Origin: Camarhynchus parvulus
Taxonomy: Eukaryota; Chordata; Aves; Passeriformes; Thraupidae
Assembly (NCBI RefSeq): GCF_901933205.1
Contig: NC_044573.1
Span: 52,323,493-52,387,492 of the forward strand
Length of the DNA stretch: 64,000 nucleotides
Reading direction: 5' to 3'
The notes under the pieces were generated by a model. It ran no database searches and was not told where the DNA came from. It worked only from the letters and a program-made list of their open reading frames with translations. The position numbers and the translations under genes are program-made. Positions 45,335-64,000 of the stretch are shown one piece after another. How positions within the stretch are numbered: position 1 is the first letter of the stretch; every line of letters begins with the position of its first letter.

Positions 45335-48300
45335 CTCAGACCTGAGTTTCTGGTTCAGCAGGAGCTAAACATATGCCTGACTTTAAGTATATCAGTAGCC
45401 TAAATCTCATAGCTCCTTGCTTGGGTGAATAAACTTCCTTCTCAAGTGAATAAACAGTGCAGGTCTGGCTGCTCAAGGTGGTTGGACTGGGAGCAAACTA
45501 GATTTAGGCTCAGACTGAGTCAGGGTCTATCTGGCTGCAGGCTGTAGCTTCAGATTAGCAGAAGATTGGGCTGTGAATTCAAGCTCTGAAGGTGTACCAG
45601 AAGTGGTTGAGAGATGCTCTGGTTTCATGCTAACAGTTTTAGAAATGCTGCTAATGAAAAACTATGTTGTTTGGAGGTCAGTGCTCTTCCACCTATACTT
45701 TAACTCTGTGTGTGCTCAGTGAAATAGGGCTCTCTGGAGAAGCAGACCCACTGCATTCACAGGCACTAGCCTTTTCTTACTAAGAGACTATTTTCAGTAA
45801 CAGCAGCTGTTTTAAAGCTTAACATTCTTCATCCCAAAACTATGTGCAGAAGAGCAGCATTGGTCAGATGACGTTTATTTAGGCAGTTATAGTGACCAGA
45901 CAGCCAGATAAAATTTTTATTCTTTCTTCCAGGCTGACATGCTTATGATTAGTTGTAGGTATCCTTTTCTTATCTTCAAAGGACTAGGAAGCCACAGAGT
46001 TTTCCACAGAGTTTTTGCTTCTTGCCTCATTTTCTGGAACTCCTGATAGGAAAAACAAAATGCTTAATAAAATAGAAAATTTGAATTTCAAGTGGGCTGC
46101 TTAATATCTGCACAGGAAGAGCTGCAGCAAGTATGCTGGCAGTTTTTCCTCAGTGAGCACATGCCTCATCATTAAAAATTGTGCACACCTCTCTTGCTTA
46201 TCAACAGTGAAAGCAGAGTTTACTGGTTACCCCATACCAAGGGATATAGATTTGATGAGGCAAAAGAAATGCCTTCCTTTTGTCCATGAATCAGCTGTAA
46301 AGAAAACTCCAGGAGGAAGCAATCCCACATTGCCAGTTATGGCATTCCAACAGTACATAGTTGCCATCATTGTCACAGACAGTGTGACACTGGACTGCTG
46401 GAAGAGACTGCCTGCAATAAAGTGATTCCTATCTTCATTCTTAAATAAGAATTTCACTATTCTGTTGATGCTCCATATCTGTAAGAAAGAAAAGCAGAGT
46501 TTTCATGGTTCTTCAGAATCCTTTAAATTTCATTGTTTGTTGAGATGTTGTAACTAGACAGAGAGAAACAGTCCACAAGAGTGGACAATGCAAGAACACA
46601 ACAGAAAGCTGATTATGATTCAGACAATTGACCTGAAAATGAAATAATTTAAAATTATAAGATCCCCCCCTTGTATTTTTAGAGTAACTAAATGATACAA
46701 AAATCAGGAAAGTCAAGGACAAAATGCAGTCAGGCAAGTGACAGCAGGACTTCATAGGTTTCTGAATAACTTTGATGGTACACTATTTATTGAGGAAAAT
46801 GTTAATTTTTTATCCCTCTTACTCTGACTAATTTGTAAATGAATTCTGTAAATATAAAAATTTTTAGTTATTTTGTCCTATTTGGTAACACAGACTACAC
46901 TTGAAAAAACAAAGGAGCATACAGGGTAGATGAGACCTAAAATGAGGCATTTAGAAATGGGGAGATGGGAGGAGAGGACAAAGAGAATGGCATTTCCATG
47001 TTTAGTGCATAACTAATGCATGTTAATTCATTTAAAACTTATTGAACTCTAGTTTGCCCTCAGTGGGATCAGACATTCAAGGGAGAGTATCTTTTATGAA
47101 TTTCTGTGTGTAAACATTAGTGTGAGCTGATTGAACATAATAGGACATGTTATCTGAATTTATGTCCAGTAATGGCTATGTACAGCTGTAGTATTTTATA
47201 ACAGGATTTTGTTAATGAGATGAGCACATGTTCTGTGTTAACAGAAATGTATATATAAACCCAATGGAGGCTTATATCTTAAAGTTCTCTCACATTCCGC
47301 TTCTGGTTTTTTCTTGCATATAAAACACAAAGCAAAAGTAAAACTAAGGTTTGGGTTTTTGGGGTTTTTTTTGGTGAACAAAAGTGAATGTTGGACATAA
47401 CCTGTCCATTTAAAAGTTTCAGATTTATTCAAGTATTTGAATGAAAAAAAAAAGCTTAAAAATAGTTTTCTATTTGGAGAACACCTCTTTAATACAATCA
47501 AATCAGCTACCTCACAACCAGTACCACCATCGTACAACTACTGAGAAAAACCTTACATCTCTGGAATGAGAAGGTTAATTTCTCCAAAATCTGAAACAAT
47601 CCAGAATCTCAGTCGGTACATCAAAATTCAGTGGGAAACATTCCCCAGGTTTAAGGTTTGGGATTTGTTTGCTGCATCTATCTTAAGATACAGAATTTCT
47701 AGTTCATGCCTTTGATAATGGACTACTGGTTGTATGCCAGATACTAACCCACATAGCAAAGAGTCATTCAGTCACTGTCTAAAGGGAACACAAAATGTCT
47801 TGCATGCATAGATTCACTCTTCTATGATCAAATGTTCAACATTTTTTCCATCTGAGTTGTTTCCAGTGCAGCACATGTGGTGCTTTTAAAATGAAGTTAG
47901 GCTTCTTTCACTCATTTCATTTTATAAACAGATGCTTTGTGGTGTTATGCCTCCCCATGAAAGCCTTAGAAAGCCTTATCCATTAATTTTGAGATCTAGC
48001 AGAAATTTCAGACCAAAGAGCAAGGGGAACAAGAGGCAGTGTAATAACACATTCCTATGAAGGAAGAGAACATATTTGTTTACCTGAAAGACTGGGGGTT
48101 TGGTCTTTTTTCAACTGCTTTTTGTGAAGTTTGAATGGCATTGGGCAATAAATCTCAGGTGTTCCTCTGCTTCTCAGCAGCTTTATGGCAAGATAACTTA
48201 GACTGAATAACTTGAAAAGACAGTGAATGTGAACTAGTTCAAATCACAGTAGTTAACGGAGTTTCTCAGTATACCACCAGTGTTGAACTGGAGAAGGTTA

Positions 48301-51300
48301 ATAAAAACTAAAATGGTAAAATAGAGCCAACTGGCTAAGGAGTCAAGCTATTTCACAGCCCCATTTATGGTGAAGGCAGAGTGAATAGCATATGTTTTTC
48401 TTGAAAGGAGGATTGCAGAATGAGGTGTTATCTCTGTCAGCGCTGCTGTAAAGGGGTAGCTGACAAAGCTCAGTGTGTGAATGAAGGGAACAGACCAGAA
48501 AAGAGAAGAACTGAGGGAATATCAAGGTTCAAAGTAATTTGAACAAACATTTTGGTATGTTACATTATTCCTAATGCACCAGTTAAATCCACAGACTATG
48601 TGTATGTGCAAGTTAACATAATTTTTTAACTCATTTGCAGACTACTGTTCTCTTTTTTCCTCTCTAAATATGTGTGTGTCTCTGTTTGTGTTTATCTCAA
48701 AAGTTACCTGGGTGAAAGGGAGGTGAGAAACCATCTTTCTCTGTAGGCTGTGCTCAATTCCTAGGACATTTTCTCACTTTCAGCCACCCTTACAGACACC
48801 CCAGCAGTACCAGCAACCCGGGAATGCTGCTGTGCGTGGGAAGGGGTGAGCACAGAGGGTGGGCAGGCCAAAATACTATCGTCAGTTTGGTAGGGAGGGG
48901 GCATGTAGTGGAAAGACCTTATGTGGGTGTGGCTGGAAAAGCTCAACAAAGCTGTAGTTTGGGAGAAAACCAGCTCATGTCATCCCTCTGAAGCCCAGAG
49001 TAAGAGCCCTTCTCCTGCCATAGACCCTGTCCGCTAGGATTCACCTTGTGCAATGTGTTTGCTGCTGCTCTTTTTACCTCTACAACAGTAGTTCTTTGGA
49101 TTGCCTTTCTTGCTGCCCTGCTGTTACCCTTCCTCTTCTCTGTCCCCCCCGCTGTTTCATTCTCTGATGCTTTTTGCCCAGTTGTTCTGCTGATAGTTAG
49201 ATTTGTAATTAGTGACCCTGACACCTAGAGCTATTGCAATTACTTCCTGTGTCTTTTAAAAAGGTGGGGGCAGTGACAGATTTCCTGTGCTGAGAGTAGC
49301 TATCTTGAATAATGTTCCCTGCATATTTTTGTGAGAGTTCAGCAGAATTCTCTTTTTACTTATTCCAGAAATTTGAAATAGACTTTGTCAGGTCTTGTAG
49401 ATTTATTGCAAACTACATGGAAGGGCCAGAACCAGTGCAGATCCTTTCCACATGGAAACGCTGATGCAGAGAGTTTATAGTCTGCCTGAATAAAAGCAGA
49501 GATGCTCTGTGAGTTTAAAAATGCCTCTGGGAATGCCCCTCAGATTAACTAATCTCAGTTTAATTGTAGAAGCTGCTGCTCAGAATGGATGAATCAGGAT
49601 ACAACATATTGCAGAGAAGTCTTTATAACTACTTTTAAGCAACCTGCTGCTTTAAGAAGCACATCTGTACGTGTTGATAAGGGTGATTACAGGACTTTTT
49701 GTTTATCTGCACTTGAACTAATAGCCTAATGCTAGCTTTTGAGTTAAACTTAGTGGTGGCTGGAGTCCCATAGGAGAAAAATCTAAGGTATCCTGAGACA
49801 GATTTCTCAGAATGTTTCCTTACCATGCCAGAAGTCAGCTGCACTCTCACTCAACACCTCCTCTCTGCCCTCAGGGCCAGCAGCTGTCTAGCACAGCCTC
49901 CTTGGCAAAGCACAGGGCAGAACCGCTTTGCTTTGTAAGATCTTAGCTGGCTACAGAGGGTCAGCTGAGGTGTCACTGCATCCTGATGGAATGGCAGGAT
50001 GGAACCAGACAGTGACAGTACACATCTGTCCTGTCTTTCTCCATGTACAGAGTTCATCAGCAGACCTGTGTGCCACACACACACCTGTACCCAGCCAGGG
50101 TTCAGCAGTGCACCTGAGCTGATTCCTGTTCCCTGGCTCCACAGCACTGAGAAACAGCCCAGGGCCTAGCTGCAGGGGTCTGCTCGGGCTCCCTTGTGAA
50201 CACCCACTACAGGGTTTACTTGTGGGTTGGGTTTTGAGTTTTTTTCCGTGTGACAAAAAAATTCCCTTCAGGAAGGGCTGTTTTATTTTACTATTTAAAA
50301 ATGGCTTAAGACCACTAGTAATTTTTATTAGATTCTAGCACTAGAGAATTACAATATTAACTCCTTGCTCAGAGGGGTGCTGTGCCAGACAGCACCTACA
50401 AACAACTTTCCTGAATTCCACTCTTACTTTAGGAGCAGCCCCTGTGAAACCACTGCAGTCGCTGCAAGTTGCCCTTTTTCAGTGATAATTTTACAGCACA
50501 TTCAAATAGATCCCAAATCCTGCAGCCATCATGCAGACTTATTTTGTAGTATAGCAGTCTGTGGATAGCAACCTCCTCTTACTGATTATGAATTTGGTTT
50601 AAATTTGGAAGACTTTCATGAACCATTGCATTGTGAATTTATTTGTTTGGGAGGCTTTTTTGGATGTTGTTTCCTTTCTGCCAAGCATTAAGATTGTGGT
50701 TGTAAGCAGCAGATAGACTGGCACAAGTTGTTACTACTGCCAAACAAGCATAAACATGCTCAAAGTAGGGAAGAAGCGTTCTAGACTTACCTCCTTCCCA
50801 GAGGTTTGGGAAAAAAGTCCTTGGTTTAAGTTTGGTAGGTCCAATTTGTAACCAGGCAGAAAAGTGTCACTACTTAAACAGGGAAGACACATGAAGAGTC
50901 TCCTTACTCCTCAGTTTTCTCTGCTGGCATAACCAGTCTGGAATGGTGCAGTCTTGGTGAGTGCAGTCAGATGGGAATCTTCTGGGGCAGTGTGTCAAGC
51001 TCAGCAAATCCATCCCAGCAGCAAGCAGCATGGCTTATATTTTCCTACTATAATGCAACAGACACTATGTTTAAATTTTCACTTCTCTCCCAGCTGTTGA
51101 ATTTTTAAACAAAATATTTACTGAGTTTAAAAATACGACTCAACTAGTCAGGAACTAGTCAACAGTTAGAAATATTACCCTCACCCCTGTTTGGCCCTTA
51201 CTTTTGAGGCAGCTTTTCCTCTTGCAAGAGTTTAACTTGATGAGTTACGAGATACACCAAACTTGACGAGATTATGTGTCTGGCTTGGAATTTCATTAAA

Positions 51301-54141
51301 AATAATAACACATAGATAGATGAACACTGGGATAAACAGCATCACTCTCTCATTTTGGGCTTTGTTTCCAGCTTGCCATTGGACATCATAGTGACATGTT
51401 TAAAAACCCCAGCCAAACACAAAGTTTGGATTCTTACATTTTAAGGGACTTTAAGAAAGGCCAGGAGATATTTCAGGTTCATAGTACAGCTGTGAGTGCT
51501 GATAGTATTGTAAGGGGGTGCTGTGCTTACCAAAGCCCTCACAACACTCTCATACAATGGCAAGAACATACCAGCAATGAGCCCTCCTGCCCTACAGCGG
51601 ATACAGGGTCTCGGAGATGCCAACAAAGTGAATGTATTGCAATGTATGTCAGAAGTGCCATAAATTTTGATGGGTCCAAAAAGGTCTTGATGAGCAGACA
51701 ATGCACAAGGATCGTATGGGAGCAGGGAGATACTCTTCCTCCAAAACATGAAGCAGAAAAGTGAATATAATGAAGTGATACATTTAATCTTTTCATTTAA
51801 TAAGATTAAGAGATCAACTTTTATCTAGATTTACAAATATTACAAAGAGTTTGTGTTTCTTGAACTGTGTCTGAAATGGCAATATTATTTGCAAATTATT
51901 TTACATAATTATCATTCCAAATAATTCATAGTCCTAGAAACTGCTACTACTCCTTATAGGAAGGGCTATAGAGTACAACAGCTAGTAACTTAAGAAACCT
52001 AAATCTTGATATAATTACAGACTGAATGAAGGCTGATAAATATTTAGATTTGCCATTGGAAGTACTGTTATATTTAGTATCCAGTTCCATCCACAACTGT
52101 ATTTGTTTTGTTTTTTTAAGCAGACTGATTTTCTTCAGATATGCTGTTATAAATGGTCACAAATAAAAGGCTTGTGTTCCAATTTATTACTGCCCTGTTT
52201 TCAACCTCTTTATCCTCTTCTTTGGTATCAAAAGGAAGAGAGCATGTTCTTTACAATCCTCATTCTATAAACTTCAGTCTGCTATCCCACTATTTTTGCA
52301 TCTCCTGTCAGTGACCAAACTCATTAGTCATTGAGGCATCACATAATCACACAGGTGGATGTGGGGGGATGCTCTGACAAGTAATTTAATAGGGACAGGT
52401 CAATAACTAAGGTCAAAAAACTAAAATACAATTCAAAAGAAACCAAACCACTTAATACTGTTTTTAAAATGTCCCCACAATCTTTTTATATTTTCTGTTA
52501 TTTTAAAAATCCTACTGTTTGTTGTTCTTCTAAGATAACCTCTAACAAACCTCTTGGAGCTAGCAACTTAATTACATCTTTAGAATTACATACTTTTTAG
52601 GAAAACAGTTCATCAAATTTTGGGGTTTTTGGGAATGACATTTCACAAGACTAAAAACCACTGAAGAGTAGCAATTTTAGATTTAGATCTACTGAAATTT
52701 AATTGCAACAGAGGGCAATGTGAATTAAAAGTGACCTTGAATTGAAAAATGTGTACTATGACAAGTTTATCAGCAAATATATTTAAAAAATGAATAGTTG
52801 TTGAAGATGGTAGGTATAAAAGGAAAACTAAGGGTGGCAGAAGTCTGTTGTTAATAGAAAATAACAAGTATTACACGCAGTCTTGCTTCAGCCCCAACAG
52901 AAAACTGTGACATACAAAAATGTATTTTAACAGAATATAGCCACAGGTTAGAATAAGGGAAGAACAGTATTTAGTAAAAATGAGAAAGCTGGCTTCAGAT
53001 AGACAGGATCAGTTCAAAGAAACTAATAAATCCTATTGCAAAGCAAACAGTTTTTAAACCTGTAAATGAGAAGAACCTCGAGTTCAGAAAGTTCAGCAGG
53101 AAGGCAGTAAGAATACTAGCTGGAATCTGAAGGAACACAAAAAATTTAGGATAGTTTAAGAAAATCTGGCCAATCAGGAAAGATTAAAAGGCCCAGAAGA
53201 TTAAAAATAGGCAAACACATTCTTTATAAGACAAGGAAATTAAGCCAGCTTAAATACTGCAAAATCTCAGTCACAACTCATGTGCAAAGAGTCATGGGAG
53301 GAAAAAAAAGGGAAAAACAGCTAATCCAAGTTGTGACTCAGATGTTCTTTAGAACAGCATGGGTGTAACTGACATTGCCACACGACAGAATGGGTGGTCA
53401 CCAGCCAGTCAATATATTTCTAATTCTATAAGGTTTCTTTTGTTAGGGTTGTTTAGACAGGAAAAAAGGTTTTTTTCTGCTCAAGTGGTGACCTCAGGTG
53501 TTAGCATTAATTTTATCAGAAGAGTTATAGGAAAATATATGAAAAAAAACACTGACCAAAGACCCCCCTGCCCCTTGCCAACTAACCAGCCTGTGCATGC
53601 GCACGTCTTTGTGGGAAGCCCTACAAAAGGCAGAAGCAGCAGGGGCAGGACACCTGCCTAGTGAATGCTTCCCTTGCTGCTGGATTGCACTTCCTGAGCC
53701 TGTGGAGGGAGTAATTTTGGCCAGTCCAGACTGGCAGAGTGTCTGGTGTATGTCAAACTCAGCCACAGCACAAGAGATGCATCTCTTCCTTTGTGAGAGT
53801 TTTCTTTACAAGGCTGTTAGTCTGAATTCCTTCTCAGAGCCTGAACTAGACTAATTTTGGTAGCAGTAAAATTGATGTATTATTTAATTCAAATTTACAG
53901 AATCTAGTGTACGTTATGGTAGTACTTTCTCAATTATCTTGTGACAGAAAACAGGAATTGCTCGGGAGTGTAAAAATTCCCATACTCATGTAAAATTAGG
54001 ACTTATTGAAGAACTCTCTAATTGCAGTCAACAGTACACCTCCAAAATCACACCCTATAACAGAGTCTGCTGCTGCAGTCTAATTCCATGTTGGACTGCA
54101 AACAAGAAACGCAGGCATCCTTCCTCTCTGTACAGCTACAT

Positions 54142-56852
54142 TTTATTTTTTAAAAATGGATGTAACGGAATAAGCAATTAAAGTACAAAGGTAAACCCAA
54201 GAGCTTGGGCAGTTGATGTCTTTTATGAAGTCACTGGGCTAATGCCAGTGTTTGGCTCTCCCTGGAAGGAAAACATAAGCCAGGAAACAGTAGTTAGGCT
54301 TGTGGATGCTGCAGACTAATTATTCAGCTATGACAAACAAAACACAGGAGAGCACTGCTCAAGCATTGCACTAACTTGCTATTTCCATTTTATGACTACA
54401 TCTTTAGTGTGCATGTTTTCTGTTACCCCCAACTCATGCAATTAAACTATATCACTATTCACGTCTAATTTAAAAAACAAATATCAAAGACAATCAAATT
54501 TCTATTCTGGGTCAACACCATGCTGGCACAAAGCCAGGAACACACAGTAGCACTGTGCTCTACTACTTATTTGCAGTCAGGAGGGCTCCATCAGCCACGA
54601 GCTGGACTGACCTGAATAAAGAAAGCTTACAACATATGCGTAGCCTTTGCTGGTTTGCAGTCACTAGCACTATTATACCATCCAGTTGGGATGCCTGCTT
54701 TATGGAAGACACATGGATGCTTCCTCATTCCTCAGCTGGCCCATGTGTAAGCTGGTGAAAAGCTACAGGGAGGATTGTGCCTCATACTGCATTCACCCTG
54801 TTAAAAACCAACATAATGATCTTAAAAAAAAAAAAAAGATAAAATAGTCTGGTGGATATACATAAATATTTATTATCAGTTTAACTTCATTTTACTAGAA
54901 ATCTTTAAACAGTTTGTTTTTTTTTTTTTTGCCAAAATGTTGCATCTGACACAGTAGCTACTGTCATAGCTTCCCTGCACTGGGAATGCAGAGCTTACAC
55001 TTAAGATTCCAAAACAATCTATTCAAGATAAAGAGCTTTCAACTTTAGTGCATATGGAACTATTTAAAGATTGGCAAAAAGAACCCCCTTCCCCCTCCCA
55101 AATGAAGAGTCTGTTACAAAGAGATTTCATTACCAAATAGTGAATATACAAATGCTAAAAAAATGCTGGCTTGAAAAAGTGATTTCAGAATTTACTGTAC
55201 ACATTGTAACAATTTATTATATAAGCTGCTTCTACATGCAAGCAGATCTTACATTTGGTGTAAAACATTTATACACATTCTTTACAATTTGTACATATTT
55301 AAATGGCTGTATCAAACAACACTGCACTATGGAATTTTGGAAGCAAACTAAAATTGGGAGGAGAAAAAGACAAGGTTTATAAAAGGTGAACAAAACTTGT
55401 GACACTAAGAAGCATCTAGACTTAGGCCTAGTCTGGCTTGGTTTGGTTTCAGGTTATTCAGGCAGACCCAGATTTTCCTTCTAGCACAGAAAAGTAACAC
55501 CAATGCAAAACAGAGTAAGGCAACTACTGAACTGGCAGACTGTACCCGTCACTTAGAATGGCTTATTGGTAAAATGCCTTTTTAGTTGGTTTTTTTAAAC
55601 GAAAATATTTATTTTCTAGGCACATTTTAGTAGAAACTGTGTTTTGGCTTTCCTGCTTGCCTATGGCAAGAAATGAATTACTGTACTTGGTGCCCATTGT
55701 GAACACAGTTGGTGGTGGCTTTTTTTGGTTTGATTCTGTGAAAAGCCAAGGCCTCAAATGGTATTTCAGTAATATGGAAGAGGATACTGAGTCACTTGAT
55801 AAAAGATGATGATCAAAGAACAGAGTTTGTGTAATAACTAATGATGCTATTCAGTACTTTTGTCACCTTTGAGTTTGCATTAGAAGGCAACAAAAAGTTA
55901 ACCTGAACCAATAGCACACCATACTACTACACAAAGACCTGAGCTTAGCTGGAATTTGGGGATGTCTACTAGTTGGGGTTAGATGTGGCACTGTCCCCTC
56001 TGCTGAAACACTACAAACTGTCAGAGGGGAAGCTGGCCCTGTACAGCACTAAGAAACACCAGTGCCTTATGGCATAACATTGGGGGTGTCAAAGTGCTGG
56101 TATGGAAAACTGTTTTTCACACTTTCCTGAATGGCTCGTTCCTTGTTTGTACTTTGTCTTCTTACACAGTGCATAGTGAAAAAGTGAGCCTGACATAAGC
56201 TCTGAGGTGGTGTGCCACAAGAACAAGATTTAGTTAGAAGGAAAAAGAAGAGAGGGAAGAATGATTTATATTTACCAGAAGTCATACTGGGAGCAGGATG
56301 CCATGGCTGCATATGGGAAGCAAAACTTAAGAACAAAGCGTTCATTCAGGAGATATCACAAACATGTGCCAGAAACATACATGAATATAATTCCTCCTGG
56401 TTACTGAATTGCTGGAGAACTCAACTGAATATAATGAGTATTAGGTCATTTTCTTAAGTGTGTCTGCTTTCCCATTAAAAAAAAAGCCACAAGTGTGTCA
56501 CTCTGGTGTTGATGCAGAGTTTTTGGAATAACATCTGATAGACAAGTCTTTGTGAAGTCCATGGCAACATATCAGTTTGATAATCTAGATCCCTATAACT
56601 CACAGCATTAGCCAGCTGTTTTTATTTAAATAATGATATAAATGGGAGAGCTTTCAAGACAGGAGAGCCTTATTCTATGATTTAGGCTGATAAAGTAAAA
56701 TTTGAAATAATACTTTTTTAAAAACTGATTTTTGTTTGTTTGGGGTTTTTTGGGATTTTTTTTTGCAAAGGCTAACAAGTTTTTATTAGCATTGCCCCCA
56801 CATCAGAAAAGCACTTTGGAGTTGTTCTGTATTGTTGAATACTCCTTATTCT
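54142..56852 (-). other. SNX9: SNX9 3' untranslated region and candidate poly(A) signals (extent uncertain)
   Basis: Directly after the SNX9 stop there is AT-rich sequence without coding signals. Minus-strand AATAAA signals occur at 56782-56787, 56621-56626, 55608-55613, 55213-55218, 54869-54874 and 54142-54147. The first would give a 3' UTR of only about 90 bases. The others would give UTRs of about 0.2 to 2.7 kb. Which is used cannot be told from sequence. A 14-base A run (54824-54837) and a 14-base T run (54917-54930) lie inside. Confidence 0.4.
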
Positions 56853-62401
<5,549 letters not shown>

Positions 62402-62638
62402 TCAGTGTTCAAATTACAGTAGGTCAATTACAACAAGAAACTTGCCTTGTTTCAAGGCAAATTTATAAAATAGCCTATTTACAATAATAAATGGCTAGCC
62501 ATCCTTTTATAACCAGCAGAAATAAAGAATTTTTTAAAACATTAAAGGAGGAAAATTAACGATCTTGTAGAAAATTAACATTCTACCACAGTACTAGCAC
62601 TACTTACTTCCACATTTAATTATTTTATGCAGTTTAAA

Positions 62639-62670
62639 TACACAGGTATTCCTCCACATGGGGCAACAGG
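62639..62670 (+). repeat. Short dispersed repeat, copy 2 (SNX9 intron)
   Basis: TACACAGGTATTCCTCCACA followed by TGGGGCAACAGG is the second copy of the 61891-61922 segment, about 750 bases away in a different SNX9 intron. Confidence 0.45.
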
Positions 62671-63879
62671 AAGTCTACCAGGATGGAAAGGAAGGAAGAA
62701 TGAGGAGGGTTACAAAAGATGGACTGACAAAGCTCATGTGCTACTACCCCTGAGCTCTCTGACAGTCCTGGACCATAACTGTTCAACGGTCAGAGAAGCA
62801 AAAGGAGGCTCAAGTAACTTTTTTCCTGGACAACAAGACTTCTGATCTTTTAGGGAACCCTTAGACAATATTTTCAAGCTCTGTAAAAATCACTGGTTTT
62901 CAGAGTTTCTAACTTTCATCCTCATATGAAACAGATCAAAGTACCCTACAATCTATGCTTAACATACAAACATCACCATAAATCCTAAGCTAGACAACAG
63001 CACAAGCACTCATAACACTGTATTACTAACAGGACAGGCTATGTGGGACAAAGATGGAAACAAGCCTTACATTCTTGTATGTTTCATGCAACTTCACCTT
63101 CCCATCCATGTTAGCTTGTCCAAAGCACGTAGTCAACAGTACAGAAAGCAATTTGAGGTAGAGAGTAGAAAGGCGAAGGTATAGCTTGCAGATATCAAAT
63201 TTTAGTTTAAGAAAAAAGAGTTTTTCTTATGCTTTCAGACATGTCTTGATATTAGGCAGTGGTTAATCTTTTATGAACTTTTTGATTTTATTCTACAGAT
63301 ATTAATCACTGACTTAACTGAAAAGTACCATAGATTTCATTAATGATTAATCTGAGCATTAAAGTATCTTGTTTTAGTACAACATATGGTCTAATCTACA
63401 TTTTAGCATCTCCTTAAGGAAACAAGGTAATGACTGAATGTTGCTTCAGTTCTATCAATCAATTCCTACTTTCCATTAGATTGGTTTCATAAAGTCAAAA
63501 AGCTGTGAGGCAAAGTGACCAATCCTAAGAACTAATCAGTCCAGTAACACAAACACTGCTAAACAAATCATTATTTTTCTCCTATTTGGGCCTGTTAGGT
63601 ACACAATACATTACATATCTTCACCTTTTTGTAAAACAATAAGAAAAATTGGAAGGTGATTAATTTTATTATTTCAGGCTTAAGGCTTAAGTATTTTCAG
63701 TATTTCAGAATTCTTTTGTCTGCTCAGAAGTAATGTTGAAGGAAGTGCTGCTTAGGCAACTGACTCCTAGATTTTGGGATAAAACATGGTGTGGCTTCAG
63801 AGTCAGAAGCCACACTGGTCTAGATGTTTGCTGTTCATTTTATAATGCCATGAAATATGGTAACTCTCCATATCTGACC

Positions 63880-63900
63880 AAAAAAAAAAAGAAAAAAAAA
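63880..63900 (+). repeat. Poly(A) low-complexity tract
   Basis: Two A runs of 11 and 9 are split by one G and followed by TACATACATA. It could be the tail of an old retroposed copy, but no body is recognised upstream. Confidence 0.7.
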
Positions 63901-64000
63901 TACATACATACTCTTCCTCTTTTAAGTTGAACAACAAAATCCTCCCCTTCTGTATTCACTCAAGGAACCTTCATAGATCAGAGCATCAAAGGATCTAGAC

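Larger units (their letters stand above)
41448..54141. other. Intergenic region between SYNJ2 promoter and SNX9 3' end
   Basis: About 12.7 kb of AT-rich sequence. Short open frames occur on both strands, the longest being 43285-43785 on the minus strand (166 codons), without recognisable domains. A low-complexity cluster (42353-42396), a quadruplex motif (45315-45334) and a small AAGTGAATAAAC-type duplication near 45425-45455 are the only structured items seen. No LTR or CR1 was recognised. Confidence 0.7.

Overview
This is vertebrate nuclear DNA, almost certainly from a bird. It holds multi-exon genes with GT-AG introns, 3' ends of CR1 LINEs, and ERVL-like LTRs of types I know from neoavian and passerine genomes. 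The species cannot be named from the sequence alone. I found no bacterial, plasmid, phage or CRISPR content, and no tRNA or rRNA.

Two genes are present, both on the minus strand. The left two thirds (542-40537) is the 5' half of SYNJ2 (synaptojanin 2). Twelve coding exons join in phase without a break into 570 codons plus one base. They cover the N-terminus, the whole Sac phosphatase domain and the first strand of the inositol 5-phosphatase domain. The rest of SYNJ2 lies to the left of the window. Exon 1 sits in a CpG island (about 39950-41420), which is the promoter. The right end (56853-62388) holds the last five coding exons of SNX9 (sorting nexin 9), which are the end of its BAR domain and its stop codon. 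The rest of SNX9 lies to the right. The order SNX9 then SYNJ2, in tandem on one strand, matches human 6q25.3. Both proteins act in clathrin-linked endocytosis and phosphoinositide turnover: SNX9 bends membrane and binds phosphoinositides, and SYNJ2 dephosphorylates them.

About 12.7 kb lies between the CpG island and the furthest candidate SNX9 poly(A) signal. It has no gene I can support. The introns hold two CR1 fragments (25195-25586 plus, 38179-38775 minus), two ERVL-like solo LTRs (1073-1656 and 28449-29525, both in the SYNJ2 sense direction with 5-bp near-identical target duplications), one weaker LTR-like promoter block (about 15749-16190), two unexplained short dispersed repeat pairs, and simple repeats.

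I did not find a new biological system. The points most worth checking are a frame-preserving alternative splice pair around the Sac catalytic exon, a Sac catalytic loop reading CVDRSN, a TATA-plus-donor arrangement pointing away from SYNJ2 at the edge of the CpG island, an LTR with a second LTR end inside it, and the repeat pairs. Exon borders were read by hand from splice signals, reading frame and recalled human SYNJ2 and SNX9 sequences.
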